From positions 1 to 38,942 of the IMG/VR virus record IMGVR_UViG_3300011244_000004: a stretch of DNA of 38,942 nucleotides; one strand, written 5' to 3'. The DNA comes from a virus. Position numbers and translations under genes: made by a program. Position 1 is the first letter of the stretch. Every line of letters begins with the position of its first letter. Of this stretch, positions 6,132 to 13,119 are shown in pieces. A model generated the notes under the pieces. The model was given only the letters and a program-made list of their open reading frames with translations, was not told where the DNA came from and did no database searches.

Positions 6132-6305
6132 CTAGCGAAAGTATCCGACCACGGTGCCGATCGGCCGCCGGACGCCGACGACGGCGCCGTGCTCGGTGCA
6201 GCGGTCGTGGGGTGTCTGGCCCTCGCGGGGGCCGTAGCGCGACGTGGGGAGGCCGCAGACGGGGCAGCGGGTGCGGGCGGTGGTGAGGGTCGGTACGATA
6301 GTCAT
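6132..6305 (-). CDS. Zinc-ribbon microprotein
   Basis: This 57-residue protein contains CPVCGLP near residue 14 and C..H residues near 38 (HDRCTEHG), a likely Cys3His zinc site. ATG 6305 is preceded by GGAG. It lies between the methyltransferase and the XRE regulator on the same strand. Function unknown. Confidence 0.6.
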   Translation of the reverse strand: MTIVPTLTTARTRCPVCGLPTSRYGPREGQTPHDRCTEHGAVVGVRRPIGTVVGYFR

Positions 6306-6371
6306 GGTCGGTCTCTTCTCCAGAGGGATCGATCGGGCGCCGGCCGGTGCTTGAACACCGGCCGGCGCTGT

Positions 6372-7097
6372 TTACGCGGTGCGGGCGGGCTGCAGCGTGG
6401 CCCGACGGACAGCCTGTGCGATCGTCCGCCCCATCGGCAGCGGGACGCCGGCAGCGATGACTTGCAGCTTCCCTTGTGCCGTGAAGGGCGCGTCCGCCAG
6501 GAAGTCTTCCGGGAGCCCCTGCAGCCGGCACGCCTCGGCCGTCGTGTAGCGGGCCACCTTGTGGCGCGTATGCCCTTCCCGGTAGCCCTTGGCACCGCGC
6601 TCCCCGGCGTGGGCAGCCGTGACGGCGGCACTCCACACCGGGTGCTCTAAGGCGGCCAACTCCACTGAGAGGCGGCGCCCGTCGCGGGAGCCGAAACTGA
6701 AGCGCCGCTCACGGTTCTGCTCCTGGCCGAGCCAGCGGTTGTTGAGCAGGAGGTCGTGGACGAGGTAACCGGCGACGACGGGGAGCGGGGCGTTTCGGAC
6801 GTTCTCCATCAGGAACCAGACGGGCTGGGCCTCGTCCACGACCCGCTCGTACTCCGGGATGAGGTCGACGAACTCGACGCCCCTGGCCCGGCAGAGGTTG
6901 GCCAACCCGCCGAATTTCTGGCAGGGCGGCCCGCCGATGACCCCGGCGAAGATATCCGCCGGTGGCGAGAACCGACGCACGTCGCCGCCCCAGAGCCGAT
7001 CGGGGCCGCGCACCACGACGAACCCCTCGTCCTCGAAGGCCCGATCGAGCAGACCGATGCCGGGGAACAGGCTCAAGACGAGGGGCGCTGTGGTCAC
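6372..7097 (-). CDS. DNA (cytosine-5) methyltransferase
   Basis: This 241-residue enzyme would transfer a methyl group from S-adenosylmethionine to carbon 5 of cytosine in DNA. The order of motifs is conserved: motif I LFPGIGLLDRAF (residues 10-21), motif IV GGPPCQ with the catalytic Cys59, motif VI ENV (98-100), motif VIII QNRERR (127-132), and a C-terminal QGLPEDF/GRTIAQAV region matching motifs IX-X. It is shorter than typical C5 enzymes (300 or more residues), with a small target-recognition region. GTG 7097 overlaps the upstream stop as GTGA. No restriction enzyme is nearby, so it may protect phage DNA or make the 5mC substrate for further modification (see the glycosyltransferase at 35229-36113). 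Confidence 0.88.
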   Translation of the reverse strand: MTTAPLVLSLFPGIGLLDRAFEDEGFVVVRGPDRLWGGDVRRFSPPADIFAGVIGGPPCQKFGGLANLCRARGVEFVDLIPEYERVVDEAQPVWFLMENVRNAPLPVVAGYLVHDLLLNNRWLGQEQNRERRFSFGSRDGRRLSVELAALEHPVWSAAVTAAHAGERGAKGYREGHTRHKVARYTTAEACRLQGLPEDFLADAPFTAQGKLQVIAAGVPLPMGRTIAQAVRRATLQPARTA

Positions 7098-7294
7098 TTG
7101 CCCAGCGCCTCGGCCGTCTGCTCGGCCGACCAGCCGTAGTACTTGGCCATGATCTCGGCCGTCGTCTGCTGCCGGGTGGCCCCCGCGGCCCGCTTGCGCA
7201 TCACGCCCAACACGAACCGGGCGTCGGCGCTGGTCGGGGCGTGGCGCTCGAGGAGCGGGAGGAGGGCGGTGCGCTTCGGTGTGGTGGCTTTCAT
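7094..7294 (-). CDS. Small hypothetical protein upstream of the methyltransferase
   Basis: This 66-residue helical protein (ADARFVLGVMRKRAAGATRQ then QTTAEIMAKYYGWSAEQTAE) starts at ATG 7294 in an ATGA overlap with the preceding stop and ends in a GTGA overlap with the methyltransferase. It is clearly part of the same operon. No family was recognised. Confidence 0.55.
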   Translation of the reverse strand: MKATTPKRTALLPLLERHAPTSADARFVLGVMRKRAAGATRQQTTAEIMAKYYGWSAEQTAEALGK

Positions 7295-7557
7295 GGGTGG
7301 GCCTTTCTGACGGCGACCCGGTCGAACGCTTCAGCGCACTCCCGGCAGAGGGTGACCGGCCCCCACAGGAGTCGGCGGGTGGTGGTCGCGTGGGCGGGGC
7401 ACCAGTCGCAGCGGGTCACTCGTCTGTCCTCTCGGCGGGCCGCGTCCGGTGAGTGGGTGAGTACCGGCTCCTTGCCCTCCCGCCTGGCCTTCGTCCGCCA
7501 CCCTTCTGAGGGGCTCTGCGGTGCCGTTCCAGCGGTTTCGTTCAGCGCTTGCGTCAC
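7291..7557 (-). CDS. Zinc-binding small protein (start uncertain)
   Basis: The convincing part is the C-terminal 42 residues, with CDWC...LCREC, a four-Cys zinc site. GTG 7557 would give 88 residues and overlaps, as GTGA, the stop of a 24-codon leader frame (7628-7554). GTG 7417-7419 has a better ribosome site (GAGAGG eight bases upstream) and would give 42 residues. The gene is the first of the methyltransferase operon, reading away from the control region at 7629-7721. Confidence 0.5.
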   Translation of the reverse strand: MTQALNETAGTAPQSPSEGWRTKARREGKEPVLTHSPDAARREDRRVTRCDWCPAHATTTRRLLWGPVTLCRECAEAFDRVAVRKAHP

Positions 7558-7628
7558 TCGAAAGTGTCCGGGCTACTGGTTCGGGGGGAGCCGGTGCGGG
7601 TGGTTCTTTCGTTCCCTCCCGCATTCAT

Positions 7629-7721
7629 AAGATAACATACTTGTACGCACTTGTAAATACCCTGGAGGCACCAATCTGCAAACTCGTAGAAACTCATACG
7701 CACTTGTGGTAACATGTACGC
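7629..7721. promoter_or_regulatory. Divergent promoter region with TACGCACTTGT repeats
   Basis: TACGCACTTGT occurs exactly at 7644-7654 and 7697-7707, 53 bp apart (about five helical turns), and ACTTGTA is also repeated at 7640 and 7649. For the plus strand, TAGAAA (7687-7692), 17 bp and TAACAT (7710-7715) precede ATG 7722 by six bases, so the transcript would be leaderless. For the minus strand, TTTACA (7658-7653), 17 bp and TATCTT (7634-7629) with an upstream TGT form an extended -10 promoter. The repeats overlap both promoters. Confidence 0.6.
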
Positions 7722-7904
7722 ATGGGAGCGAGCGAGCGGATGTTGACCGTAAAACAGGTAGCGGAAGAGCTGCAGGTGAAGCCCATTACCGTGCAGCGCT
7801 GGCTACAGCAGGGAAAGCTACGAGGGTTCAAGCCAGGGGGCACCCGCATGGGGTGGCGGGTGCCGGAAAGCGAAGTACAGCGGGTGCTTCGAGGGGAGGG
7901 GTAG
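7722..7904 (+). CDS. Excisionase/MerR-like HTH protein
   Basis: This 60-residue DNA-binding protein matches the HTH_17/excisionase pattern: MLTVKQVAEELQVKPITVQR then WLQQGKLRGFKPGGTRMGWR and SEVQRVL. Such proteins bind direct repeats and act as excision directionality factors or early regulators. Repeats of the right kind (TACGCACTTGT) lie directly upstream. The ATG is six bases after the -10 box, indicating a leaderless message. No integrase is in the window, so a purely regulatory role is equally possible. Confidence 0.8.
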   Translation: MGASERMLTVKQVAEELQVKPITVQRWLQQGKLRGFKPGGTRMGWRVPESEVQRVLRGEG

Positions 7905-8051
7905 ATGGCCGAACCTATCACCGTCACGCTGCCGCTCTGGGGGTGGCTCGCGCTCGCGCTCGGGTGGTTCGTGGGCGGAGTCGCCGGGAACATCACCGGC
8001 GACTGGCTGACCGGAAAGTGGAAGTCGAAGGAAGGGGGAGCCGATGCCTGA
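7905..8051 (+). CDS. Single-pass membrane microprotein
   Basis: This 48-residue protein has one hydrophobic segment (residues ~10-29, LWGWLALALGWFVGGVAG) followed by a Lys-rich tail (GKWKSKEGG). GAGGGGAGGG lies just upstream of the ATG. Its stop lies within the next gene (8-base overlap), so the three plus-strand genes form one operon. Function unknown. Confidence 0.6.
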   Translation: MAEPITVTLPLWGWLALALGWFVGGVAGNITGDWLTGKWKSKEGGADA

Positions 8052-8331
8052 ACCGCCGCCCACCCGGTCGGCCTACGTGGGGCGCGAGGGGGAGCGCATC
8101 GCGGCGCTAGAGAAGGCGCTGCGGGCGCTGGTGGCGGTGGAGCCGGTGTCCTTCGAGCAGGGTGACTCCGGCGGGACGTGCGTCTACTGTGAGCAGTACC
8201 GGGAACGCTTGGGCGAGCCGTTCCCGCACACGGGTGGGTGTCCCTGGGTCCGGGCGCGGGCGCTGCTCAGCGACGGAAGTGGTCACGCCCCCACGGACCA
8301 GGGAACGGCGCCGCCGTCGGGGGGCGGGTGA
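8044..8331 (+). CDS. CxxC...HxxxCPW zinc-binding protein
   Basis: This 95-residue protein has an N-terminal helix (IAALEKALRALVAVE) and then CVYCEQYRERLGEPFPHTGG followed by CPW, a Cys3His zinc motif. A second copy of the same module occurs at 29775-30053 (CQHC...FPHEDDCPW), so the phage carries two paralogues of this family. GAAGGGGGAG precedes the ATG. Its 3' end overlaps the converging minus-strand gene by 65 bp. The function is not known. Confidence 0.6.
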   Translation: MPEPPPTRSAYVGREGERIAALEKALRALVAVEPVSFEQGDSGGTCVYCEQYRERLGEPFPHTGGCPWVRARALLSDGSGHAPTDQGTAPPSGGG

Positions 8332-8479
8332 ACGGGCCGCGGGTCACCGTCACGCGGGGCACCCCGGCCCGGCGGTAGCCCCCACCGGACCCGCGCCAGA
8401 AGACGAGGACGGCCAGGACGCGGAGGGCCAGCCAGAACGGGAACCAAGCCGCTTTGAGGGCGAAGCGGAAGAGGGTCAC
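8267..8479 (-). CDS. Small membrane protein
   Basis: This 70-residue protein has one strongly hydrophobic segment (residues ~8-24, LKAAWFPFWLALRVLAVLVF) and an Arg/Pro-rich cytosolic tail. GTG 8479 overlaps the upstream stop as GTGA, so it is translated together with that gene. It converges on the zinc-binding gene and overlaps its end. No family was recognised. Confidence 0.5.
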   Translation of the reverse strand: MTLFRFALKAAWFPFWLALRVLAVLVFWRGSGGGYRRAGVPRVTVTRGPFTRPPTAAPFPGPWGRDHFRR

Positions 8480-8790
8480 GGGGGCGGCTCCGCGTCGGTG
8501 TCCCACAACCGGGTCGTGAAGGCGAACGGCTCGACGGGGCCCTTCCGATCGGCGGGCTCGGTGTCGAAGCGCCACATAAAGGCCGCCGCCTCAAAGGGGA
8601 GCCGGTATTCGACCCAGTGGTTCGGACCCTGCTTGAGCACCAGTTCGTCGCAGACGGTCACGCCCCGATAGCCGAGACGCCGCACCGCGCGCGCGATGGG
8701 GCACCGGCGCCCGTTCAGGCGCCGCCCCCTGGCGATGTCGTCGTCGGTGACCTCGACGTGCAGGACGTCGGGCAACGTGGGAATGGTCAC
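8476..8790 (-). CDS. Hypothetical phage protein (RRCPIARAVRR motif)
   Basis: This 104-residue protein has VTDDDIARGRRLNGRRCPIA at residues ~14-33, a pattern seen in small actinophage proteins of unknown function, followed by a beta-rich region (WVEYRLPFEAAAFMWRFD). GTG 8790 overlaps the ATPase stop as GTGA. It is part of the ATPase operon. Confidence 0.6.
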   Translation of the reverse strand: MTIPTLPDVLHVEVTDDDIARGRRLNGRRCPIARAVRRLGYRGVTVCDELVLKQGPNHWVEYRLPFEAAAFMWRFDTEPADRKGPVEPFAFTTRLWDTDAEPPP

Positions 8791-10217
8791 GCCGTCATCT
8801 CCTTCCCGGCTTCCTTGAGCGCCAACCTACCACCGTCCTCCGTCGACTCGAGCCAACCGTCGTCGACGAGGTGCCGGATGTGGGCGTAGGCTGCCGTCCG
8901 CGCCACCACCCGTTCCGCGATGAGCCTATCGCGCAGCGCCGGCCTCAGCCACGGGCCGTCTCCCGCGGCCGCCAGGAACGCCAGGATCTTCTGGCAGTTC
9001 TCGTCCCGGCCGGGCGGCGTCCGCACCACCCGGAGGCGCGCGGGGCCCGCCGGAGCGGGCACGGACGACGGCGTGAGCACGGGAAGAGGCAAGGGCGTGA
9101 GGCTCGGAGCGTCCGTCCGCCGAACCGTCTCCGGCGCGGACGGCACCACGGACGACGCCCCGACCGGCGCGAAGGACACCGTCAGCGGCCCCTCGCCCGG
9201 CCCGCCGCCCACGAACGCCACCCCGACCTGGAAGGACTCCGCCCGCCGGCCGAAATTCGTCTTGCTGTGCGTGAACGACACCAGCCCGCGACTCACCGCC
9301 CGCAGGGTCACCTCGCTGCGGATCTTGGCGTACTTCATGAAGGAGCCGACCGCTCCCTTCGCCGGGTCTTTGCCCAGGTGGTCGATGGCGAACACCGGCA
9401 CCCCCCAGAACTCGAAGGAGCCGAACAACCGGTTCATCGCACCGGCGTCGTTCGTCGTCACCGTGAAGGCGCCGATGGTGATGCTGTCCAACCCGATCGC
9501 CTCCACCCGGTGCCGCCGCACCGCGTCGCGCACCGCCGCCCACCCCTCCGGCGACGCCAGCGACACGCCGCTCAGGTTCAGGTAGTGCAAGCCCCTCGGC
9601 GGCCGCTTCAGCCCCATCCCCCGCGCCACCGCGTAGGCCCGGCCCCAGAACGTCTCGCTGTCCAGCTCGCAGTCCACGTAGAGGAAGCTCCGCAGCCGCC
9701 GCGGCGTCAGGCCGCACCACGGCGCTCCCGTCAGGCACGCCACGCCGAACGCCTCGAGCAGGTAGCTCTTGGCCGTCCCCGCCGTCCCCACCAGCGCCGT
9801 CACGTAGCCCCGTTCCTCCCGCCACACGAACGGCCAGCGCCAGCCGAACCGCCACCGGGGGCGCGGCCCGTAGGGCACCAGATCGTCCAGCAGCCACCGC
9901 CGCGGGGCCGGCTCCTTCCCGCCCGGCCCCTCCACCGCGATGGCCCCCTTCCTGCGTCCGCCGCCCGAGACGTCCGCCTCCGCTTGGCCCGCTCCCTTAC
10001 GGGGCTGCTGGCCCGCGGACGGACGGACGGACGGGGCTCCGGGACGCATCCGCTCTTGCAGGACGCCTAACCCCGTGGCCACCGCGACCCCGAGCAGACC
10101 CAGGGCGACGGCCGGCCGGAGCAGTTCGCCGCTGCCGAGGTACGAGTCCAGCCCGCGCACGGCGTCCAGGAGGTTGGCCGCCTGGTCGGGGCCGAAGCCC
10201 CCGGGCGGGACGGTCAT
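8787..10217 (-). CDS. AAA_25/RepA-like ATPase with N-terminal membrane segment
   Basis: This 476-residue RecA-fold ATPase resembles the RepA/AAA_25 helicase-type proteins used in plasmid and phage replication. Residues ~35-52 (PAVALGLLGVAVATGLGVL) form a predicted membrane helix, which is unusual for this family. Walker A is GTAGTAKS (144-151). A Walker B-like strand FLYVDCE and a second acidic strand (AIGLDSITIG) follow, then a sensor-like VFAIDHLGKD. The last ~70 residues form a winged helix (LRDRLIAERVVARTAAYAHI). ATG 10217 overlaps the upstream XRE stop. A role as replicative helicase or helicase loader is likely; membrane anchoring is inference. Confidence 0.75.
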   Translation of the reverse strand: MTVPPGGFGPDQAANLLDAVRGLDSYLGSGELLRPAVALGLLGVAVATGLGVLQERMRPGAPSVRPSAGQQPRKGAGQAEADVSGGGRRKGAIAVEGPGGKEPAPRRWLLDDLVPYGPRPRWRFGWRWPFVWREERGYVTALVGTAGTAKSYLLEAFGVACLTGAPWCGLTPRRLRSFLYVDCELDSETFWGRAYAVARGMGLKRPPRGLHYLNLSGVSLASPEGWAAVRDAVRRHRVEAIGLDSITIGAFTVTTNDAGAMNRLFGSFEFWGVPVFAIDHLGKDPAKGAVGSFMKYAKIRSEVTLRAVSRGLVSFTHSKTNFGRRAESFQVGVAFVGGGPGEGPLTVSFAPVGASSVVPSAPETVRRTDAPSLTPLPLPVLTPSSVPAPAGPARLRVVRTPPGRDENCQKILAFLAAAGDGPWLRPALRDRLIAERVVARTAAYAHIRHLVDDGWLESTEDGGRLALKEAGKEMTA

Positions 10218-10435
10218 CCCAGGATGTCCGCCGGGGCGTGCAGCACTTGGGTCGGGACGCCGAGGGCCACGGCCAGTTTGTGGACGGTCTTGAGCTTGGC
10301 GCTGTACCCCGCCTCGATGGCCCCGATGGCGCGCTCGGAGACGCCCGACCGGTCGGAGAGCTCCCACTGCGTCCACCCCTTGTCGAGCCGGAGGGGCCGC
10401 AGCCAGTGGAGGTAGCGGTGGCCGGAGGCGGCTAC
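10214..10435 (-). CDS. XRE HTH protein without a canonical start codon
   Basis: This frame encodes about 73 residues with a clear XRE helix-turn-helix (PLRLDKGWTQWELSDRSGVS then ERAIGAIEAGYSAKLKTVHK). No ATG, GTG or TTG lies in frame between the stop of the preceding XRE gene and the HTH. The first in-frame codon after that stop is GTA (10435-10433). Possible explanations are a non-standard start, a -1 frameshift from the upstream XRE gene (which would make a two-headed regulator), or a much longer start at 10702 overlapping that gene. The stop overlaps the ATPase start as ATGA, so it must be translated into the ATPase. Confidence 0.5.
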   Translation of the reverse strand, partial: VAASGHRYLHWLRPLRLDKGWTQWELSDRSGVSERAIGAIEAGYSAKLKTVHKLAVALGVPTQVLHAPADILG

Positions 10436-10713
10436 TCCGACGCGGCGGGCTGGAGTTCCTGCGGATCGACGTTCAGGGCGGCGGCGAGTTTGCCGACCGT
10501 CGTCGCCTCGGCGTGGGTCTGCTCCCGCTCGAGCCGGTTGATGGTCGCCGCGGACACCCCGGACGTCTCTGCCAACCGCGCCTGCGTCATCGCCCGTCGC
10601 AACCGCCACATCCGGAGTCGGGGCAACGGAGTCCCTCTCGGCATCAGGCTCAGGATAGCAGGAATGTCCCATCTTCCCATCTCCTTCACGTCTCCTGGGC
10701 AAGAAACACGCAT
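10432..10713 (-). CDS. XRE-family HTH regulator
   Basis: This protein is up to 93 residues. The HTH lies at residues ~38-90 (MTQARLAETSGVSAATINRL then EREQTHAEATTVGKLAAALN). ATG 10713 is close to a TACACT box (10731-10726), giving a nearly leaderless message; an internal Met at residue 24 is an alternative. It is the first gene of the minus-strand ATPase operon and is divergent from the 10755 gene, so it is a good candidate to control both. Confidence 0.75.
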   Translation of the reverse strand: MRVSCPGDVKEMGRWDIPAILSLMPRGTPLPRLRMWRLRRAMTQARLAETSGVSAATINRLEREQTHAEATTVGKLAAALNVDPQELQPAASE

Positions 10714-10754
10714 TTACACATCAGGAGTGTAGCAGGATATGCTAATGTGAAAGC
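10714..10754. promoter_or_regulatory. 41-bp divergent promoter region
   Basis: Only 41 bases separate two divergent start codons. On the minus strand TACACT (10731-10726) is 12 bases from ATG 10713, with TTCACA (10752-10747) upstream at a short spacing. On the plus strand TTTACA (10713-10718) and TATGCT (10738-10743) stand before GTG 10755. TTTACACAT (10713-10721) and ATGTGAAA (10745-10752) form an imperfect inverted repeat, a likely operator. Confidence 0.5.
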
Positions 10755-10928
10755 GTGACACGACGGACGGCGGCGTATCCGGGGCAACCGGTCGACCTCT
10801 TCCACGCGGCCACGGAGCGGGCGCAGGGACAGAAGGTCGAGGAACTCCGGCGGGCGTTGGCGGCCTTCCGGCGGAAGCTACACCAGGCGCAGTTGGAGCG
10901 GAGGAGGAACAGACATGGGTCTGCGTGA
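10755..10928 (+). CDS. Small charged helical protein
   Basis: This 57-residue protein starts at GTG 10755, a few bases after the -10 region, so it is probably leaderless. Residues ~20-55 (ERAQGQKVEELRRALAAFRR then KLHQAQLERRR) form one long basic amphipathic helix. Its end overlaps the next start by 14 bp. No family was recognised. Confidence 0.5.
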   Translation: MTRRTAAYPGQPVDLFHAATERAQGQKVEELRRALAAFRRKLHQAQLERRRNRHGSA

Positions 10929-11157
10929 GTGGCGGATACGGAACGCGCCGATGCTGACGACGCTGGCGCAATCGGTCGCGTACGGACTGTTGGCCTACGG
11001 GCTGTGCGTCATCTTCGCCGTGGCCTTGGCGACGGCGCTCCCCATCGTCGGCGGGCGGGTCGCGCCCGCCTTCATCTGGCAGGGGGTCTTCGCGTGGGCG
11101 GCGGCCGGCGCCCTGCGGGCGGTGGCGCGGCTGGACGCCCAGGGCGGGGGCGCCTGA
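10915..11157 (+). CDS. Two-helix membrane protein
   Basis: This 80-residue protein has hydrophobic segments at ~20-42 (SVAYGLLAYGLCVIFAVALA) and ~52-70 (FIWQGVFAWAAAGALRAVA). GGAGGAGGAACAGAC precedes the ATG, and its stop overlaps the following ATG (TGATG). It is the middle gene of a three-gene plus-strand unit. Function unknown. Confidence 0.6.
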   Translation: MGLREWRIRNAPMLTTLAQSVAYGLLAYGLCVIFAVALATALPIVGGRVAPAFIWQGVFAWAAAGALRAVARLDAQGGGA

Positions 11158-11426
11158 TGCTCCCGCAGTTGGGCGCCGCCGCGATCACCGTCCCGCCCCA
11201 GGTCATCAGCGTCGTCAGTCTCATCGTCGGGGCGTTCGCCGCGTGGTCGGGCGTCAACGGCGTCATCCACATCGCCAAGGGGGCCAGCATGTTCTCCGGC
11301 GCCAAGGGCCGCCCGCAGAAGCGGGAGGAAGCGGTGGAGACGTGCATGGACGGCGCCTGGGGGCTGGCGATCGGGGCCGGTCTCATCGGCATCATCGCGG
11401 TCGTCCGGTCGGCTGCCGGGGTCTAG
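11157..11426 (+). CDS. Two-helix membrane protein with basic loop
   Basis: This 89-residue protein has membrane segments at ~17-38 (VISVVSLIVGAFAAWSGVNG) and ~66-86 (AWGLAIGAGLIGIIAVVRSA), joined by a basic loop (GAKGRPQKREE). The arrangement resembles small TrbC/VirB2-like or holin-like proteins, but the sequence is not diagnostic. It starts at ATG 11157, coupled to the upstream stop, and converges tail-to-tail with the minus-strand late genes one base after its own stop. Confidence 0.55.
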   Translation: MLPQLGAAAITVPPQVISVVSLIVGAFAAWSGVNGVIHIAKGASMFSGAKGRPQKREEAVETCMDGAWGLAIGAGLIGIIAVVRSAAGV

Positions 11427-11427
11427 G

Positions 11428-11640
11428 CTAGGCCGCCCGGTGGTGCTCCAACCAGCCCGGCCGCGGTCCGGTGTCCCGGCAGTCCCCGCGGCGGCGGTGT
11501 TCGCGGAAGGCGGCGAATACCTTGAACCGGACGAAGCAGTCCTGACAGGTGTACACCGCCATCAGTTCCCCGGGCAGGGCGTTGCGGAAGATCCCCGTCT
11601 CGAAGTAATCGGTCGGCAGGAGCTTGCCGTCCCGGATCAC
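11428..11640 (-). CDS. C2H2/C2HC zinc-finger-like small protein
   Basis: This 70-residue protein has YTCQDCFVRFKVFAAFREHR followed by RRGDC, a CxxC...H...C zinc-finger pattern. GTG 11640 overlaps the upstream stop as GTGA. It is the last gene of the leftward late operon. Function unknown. Confidence 0.55.
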   Translation of the reverse strand: MIRDGKLLPTDYFETGIFRNALPGELMAVYTCQDCFVRFKVFAAFREHRRRGDCRDTGPRPGWLEHHRAA

Positions 11641-11846
11641 GCCGCGTCCGGGGTTGGGCTGTCCGCAAACTCCGCTTCGACCTCTTCCAGCGTCGGCCAG
11701 TGGTCGGTCCCGTTGGCCGCGGCGTCCTCTTCGGCGTCGAGCGCCATCTCCACCAACGCCCGCGAGATGGTGAGACCCTGCGCCGCTGCGCTGGCGACGG
11801 CGCCGGTGATGATGGCCTCCCGTTGTTCGGGTGTGGAGGTCGTCAT
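11637..11846 (-). CDS. Small acidic hypothetical protein
   Basis: This 69-residue acidic, helical protein (ALVEMALDAEEDAAANG, TLEEVEAEFADS) starts at ATG 11846, nine bases after the endolysin stop, and is coupled to the following zinc-finger gene. No family was recognised. Confidence 0.5.
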   Translation of the reverse strand: MTTSTPEQREAIITGAVASAAAQGLTISRALVEMALDAEEDAAANGTDHWPTLEEVEAEFADSPTPDAA

Positions 11847-11855
11847 GACCTGCTC

Positions 11856-13118
11856 CTATCCCACCAGGCTCGTCTTCCACCCGCCCTCGGTCTCTCGGGC
11901 GAAGATGGTTCCCCGTTGGAACACCTGCATCTTTCCGCCGCTCCGCAAGTCCTCTTCTGGCCCCAACGGGGAACCCAGGTCTCTGCCCGACCGGAGTTCG
12001 GCTTTCCACCGTTTCGGGATCGCGAAGTCTGACGTGCCCTCGGCGTAGAACTCGCGCCACACCTGCGCGCGGGCCTCGTGTTCCAACTCGGCGTCGTTGA
12101 GTACGGGTTCTTCCATCTCGGGGGTGTCCTCTCCGGTCTCCGCTGCGCCGGGCCACGTCGCGGCCAGGTAGGCGAAGGGGTCCATGTAGACGTCGAGTAC
12201 GCGGTCTTTGCTCCACCCGGTGGGCCACTGCGTCCAGCTCGCCGGTTTGGCGTAGGTCACCTCCCAATGGGTGTGCGCCCACTGCCAGTTGCCGGTCTTG
12301 CCGCAGGTGCCGAGCAGCGCCCGGCGGGGCAGACGCTCCCCTTCGCGGCAGGCGATGGCGTGGAGGTGGGCCAGGTGCAGCCAGTGGCCGTCCGTCGCCT
12401 CGAGCCAGACGTGGTTGCCGAATCCGGTGGTGAGCCGGTCCCACGGCAGCACCCGGCGCACGACGCAGTCGGTCGGCGCGCGCACCGGCTTGCCCAGGTC
12501 GGCGTCGCCGCCGGCGCCAGCGTTCAGGTCGACGCCCGGATGCCAGACGCCGTCGCCTTGCTTCTCAGCAAACCCGTACCCGCCGAGCAGGGGGTTGGCC
12601 CGGCTCGCCCCCTCGAGGGGCATGACGGCGTCCGTCTCGGGCAGCACCGGCAGGACGGTGGCCCAGTCGAACCACACCGGGTCCGAGCGGTCCGACTGGA
12701 CGTGCCCGTGGCCGAAGACCGGCAGCGGCCCGTACCTGGCTCTGAGGTCGAGCAGGAGGGCCTGCAGCGCCCGATACTGCGCCTGGGTGTAGGGGCGCCC
12801 CTGTTGGCGCCACTTCTGGCTGCTGACGAGCTCGATCGACACACACCAGCAGTTCGCCGCGCTCGCTTCCCACGGCCGGCTATGAGGGAGCCACGCCGGG
12901 TGCCAACGGTCGGTCGCCCGCACCCCCCACGCCACGTCGCCCTCAGCAACATGGGCCTCGACGGTGCCGTCGCGTAGCACTTGATAGTGCCAAGAACCAC
13001 CGGCGTGACAGCGGGCCGGATCGTCGGTCTCGGTCGAGTGAAGTGCTATTCCCGCCAGCGGGCGCGACGCTTGGAACGTCGGCGTGAAGAACGGCGTCGG
13101 GACGGCGACGGCATCCAC
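11856..13118 (-). CDS. Endolysin: amidase_2 + M23 peptidase + LGFP-like tail
   Basis: This 420-residue cell-wall hydrolase probably lyses the host at the end of infection. Residues ~20-155 match an N-acetylmuramoyl-L-alanine amidase (amidase_2) with IALHSTET, HYQVLRDGTVEAHVAEGD, CVSIELVSSQ and GHGHVQSDRSDP carrying the zinc-ligand histidines. Residues ~180-310 match an M23 endopeptidase: HPGVDLNAG, GKPVRAP, FGNHVWLE, HLAHLHAI and HTHWEV supply the HxxxD and HxH ligands. The C-terminus (LGSPLGPEEDLRSGGKMQVF) resembles an LGFP wall-binding repeat. GTG 13118 sits one base before the holin stop, so the two are coupled. Two catalytic domains in one endolysin that cut different bonds are uncommon. 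Confidence 0.85.
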   Translation of the reverse strand: MDAVAVPTPFFTPTFQASRPLAGIALHSTETDDPARCHAGGSWHYQVLRDGTVEAHVAEGDVAWGVRATDRWHPAWLPHSRPWEASAANCWCVSIELVSSQKWRQQGRPYTQAQYRALQALLLDLRARYGPLPVFGHGHVQSDRSDPVWFDWATVLPVLPETDAVMPLEGASRANPLLGGYGFAEKQGDGVWHPGVDLNAGAGGDADLGKPVRAPTDCVVRRVLPWDRLTTGFGNHVWLEATDGHWLHLAHLHAIACREGERLPRRALLGTCGKTGNWQWAHTHWEVTYAKPASWTQWPTGWSKDRVLDVYMDPFAYLAATWPGAAETGEDTPEMEEPVLNDAELEHEARAQVWREFYAEGTSDFAIPKRWKAELRSGRDLGSPLGPEEDLRSGGKMQVFQRGTIFARETEGGWKTSLVG

Positions 13119-13119
13119 G

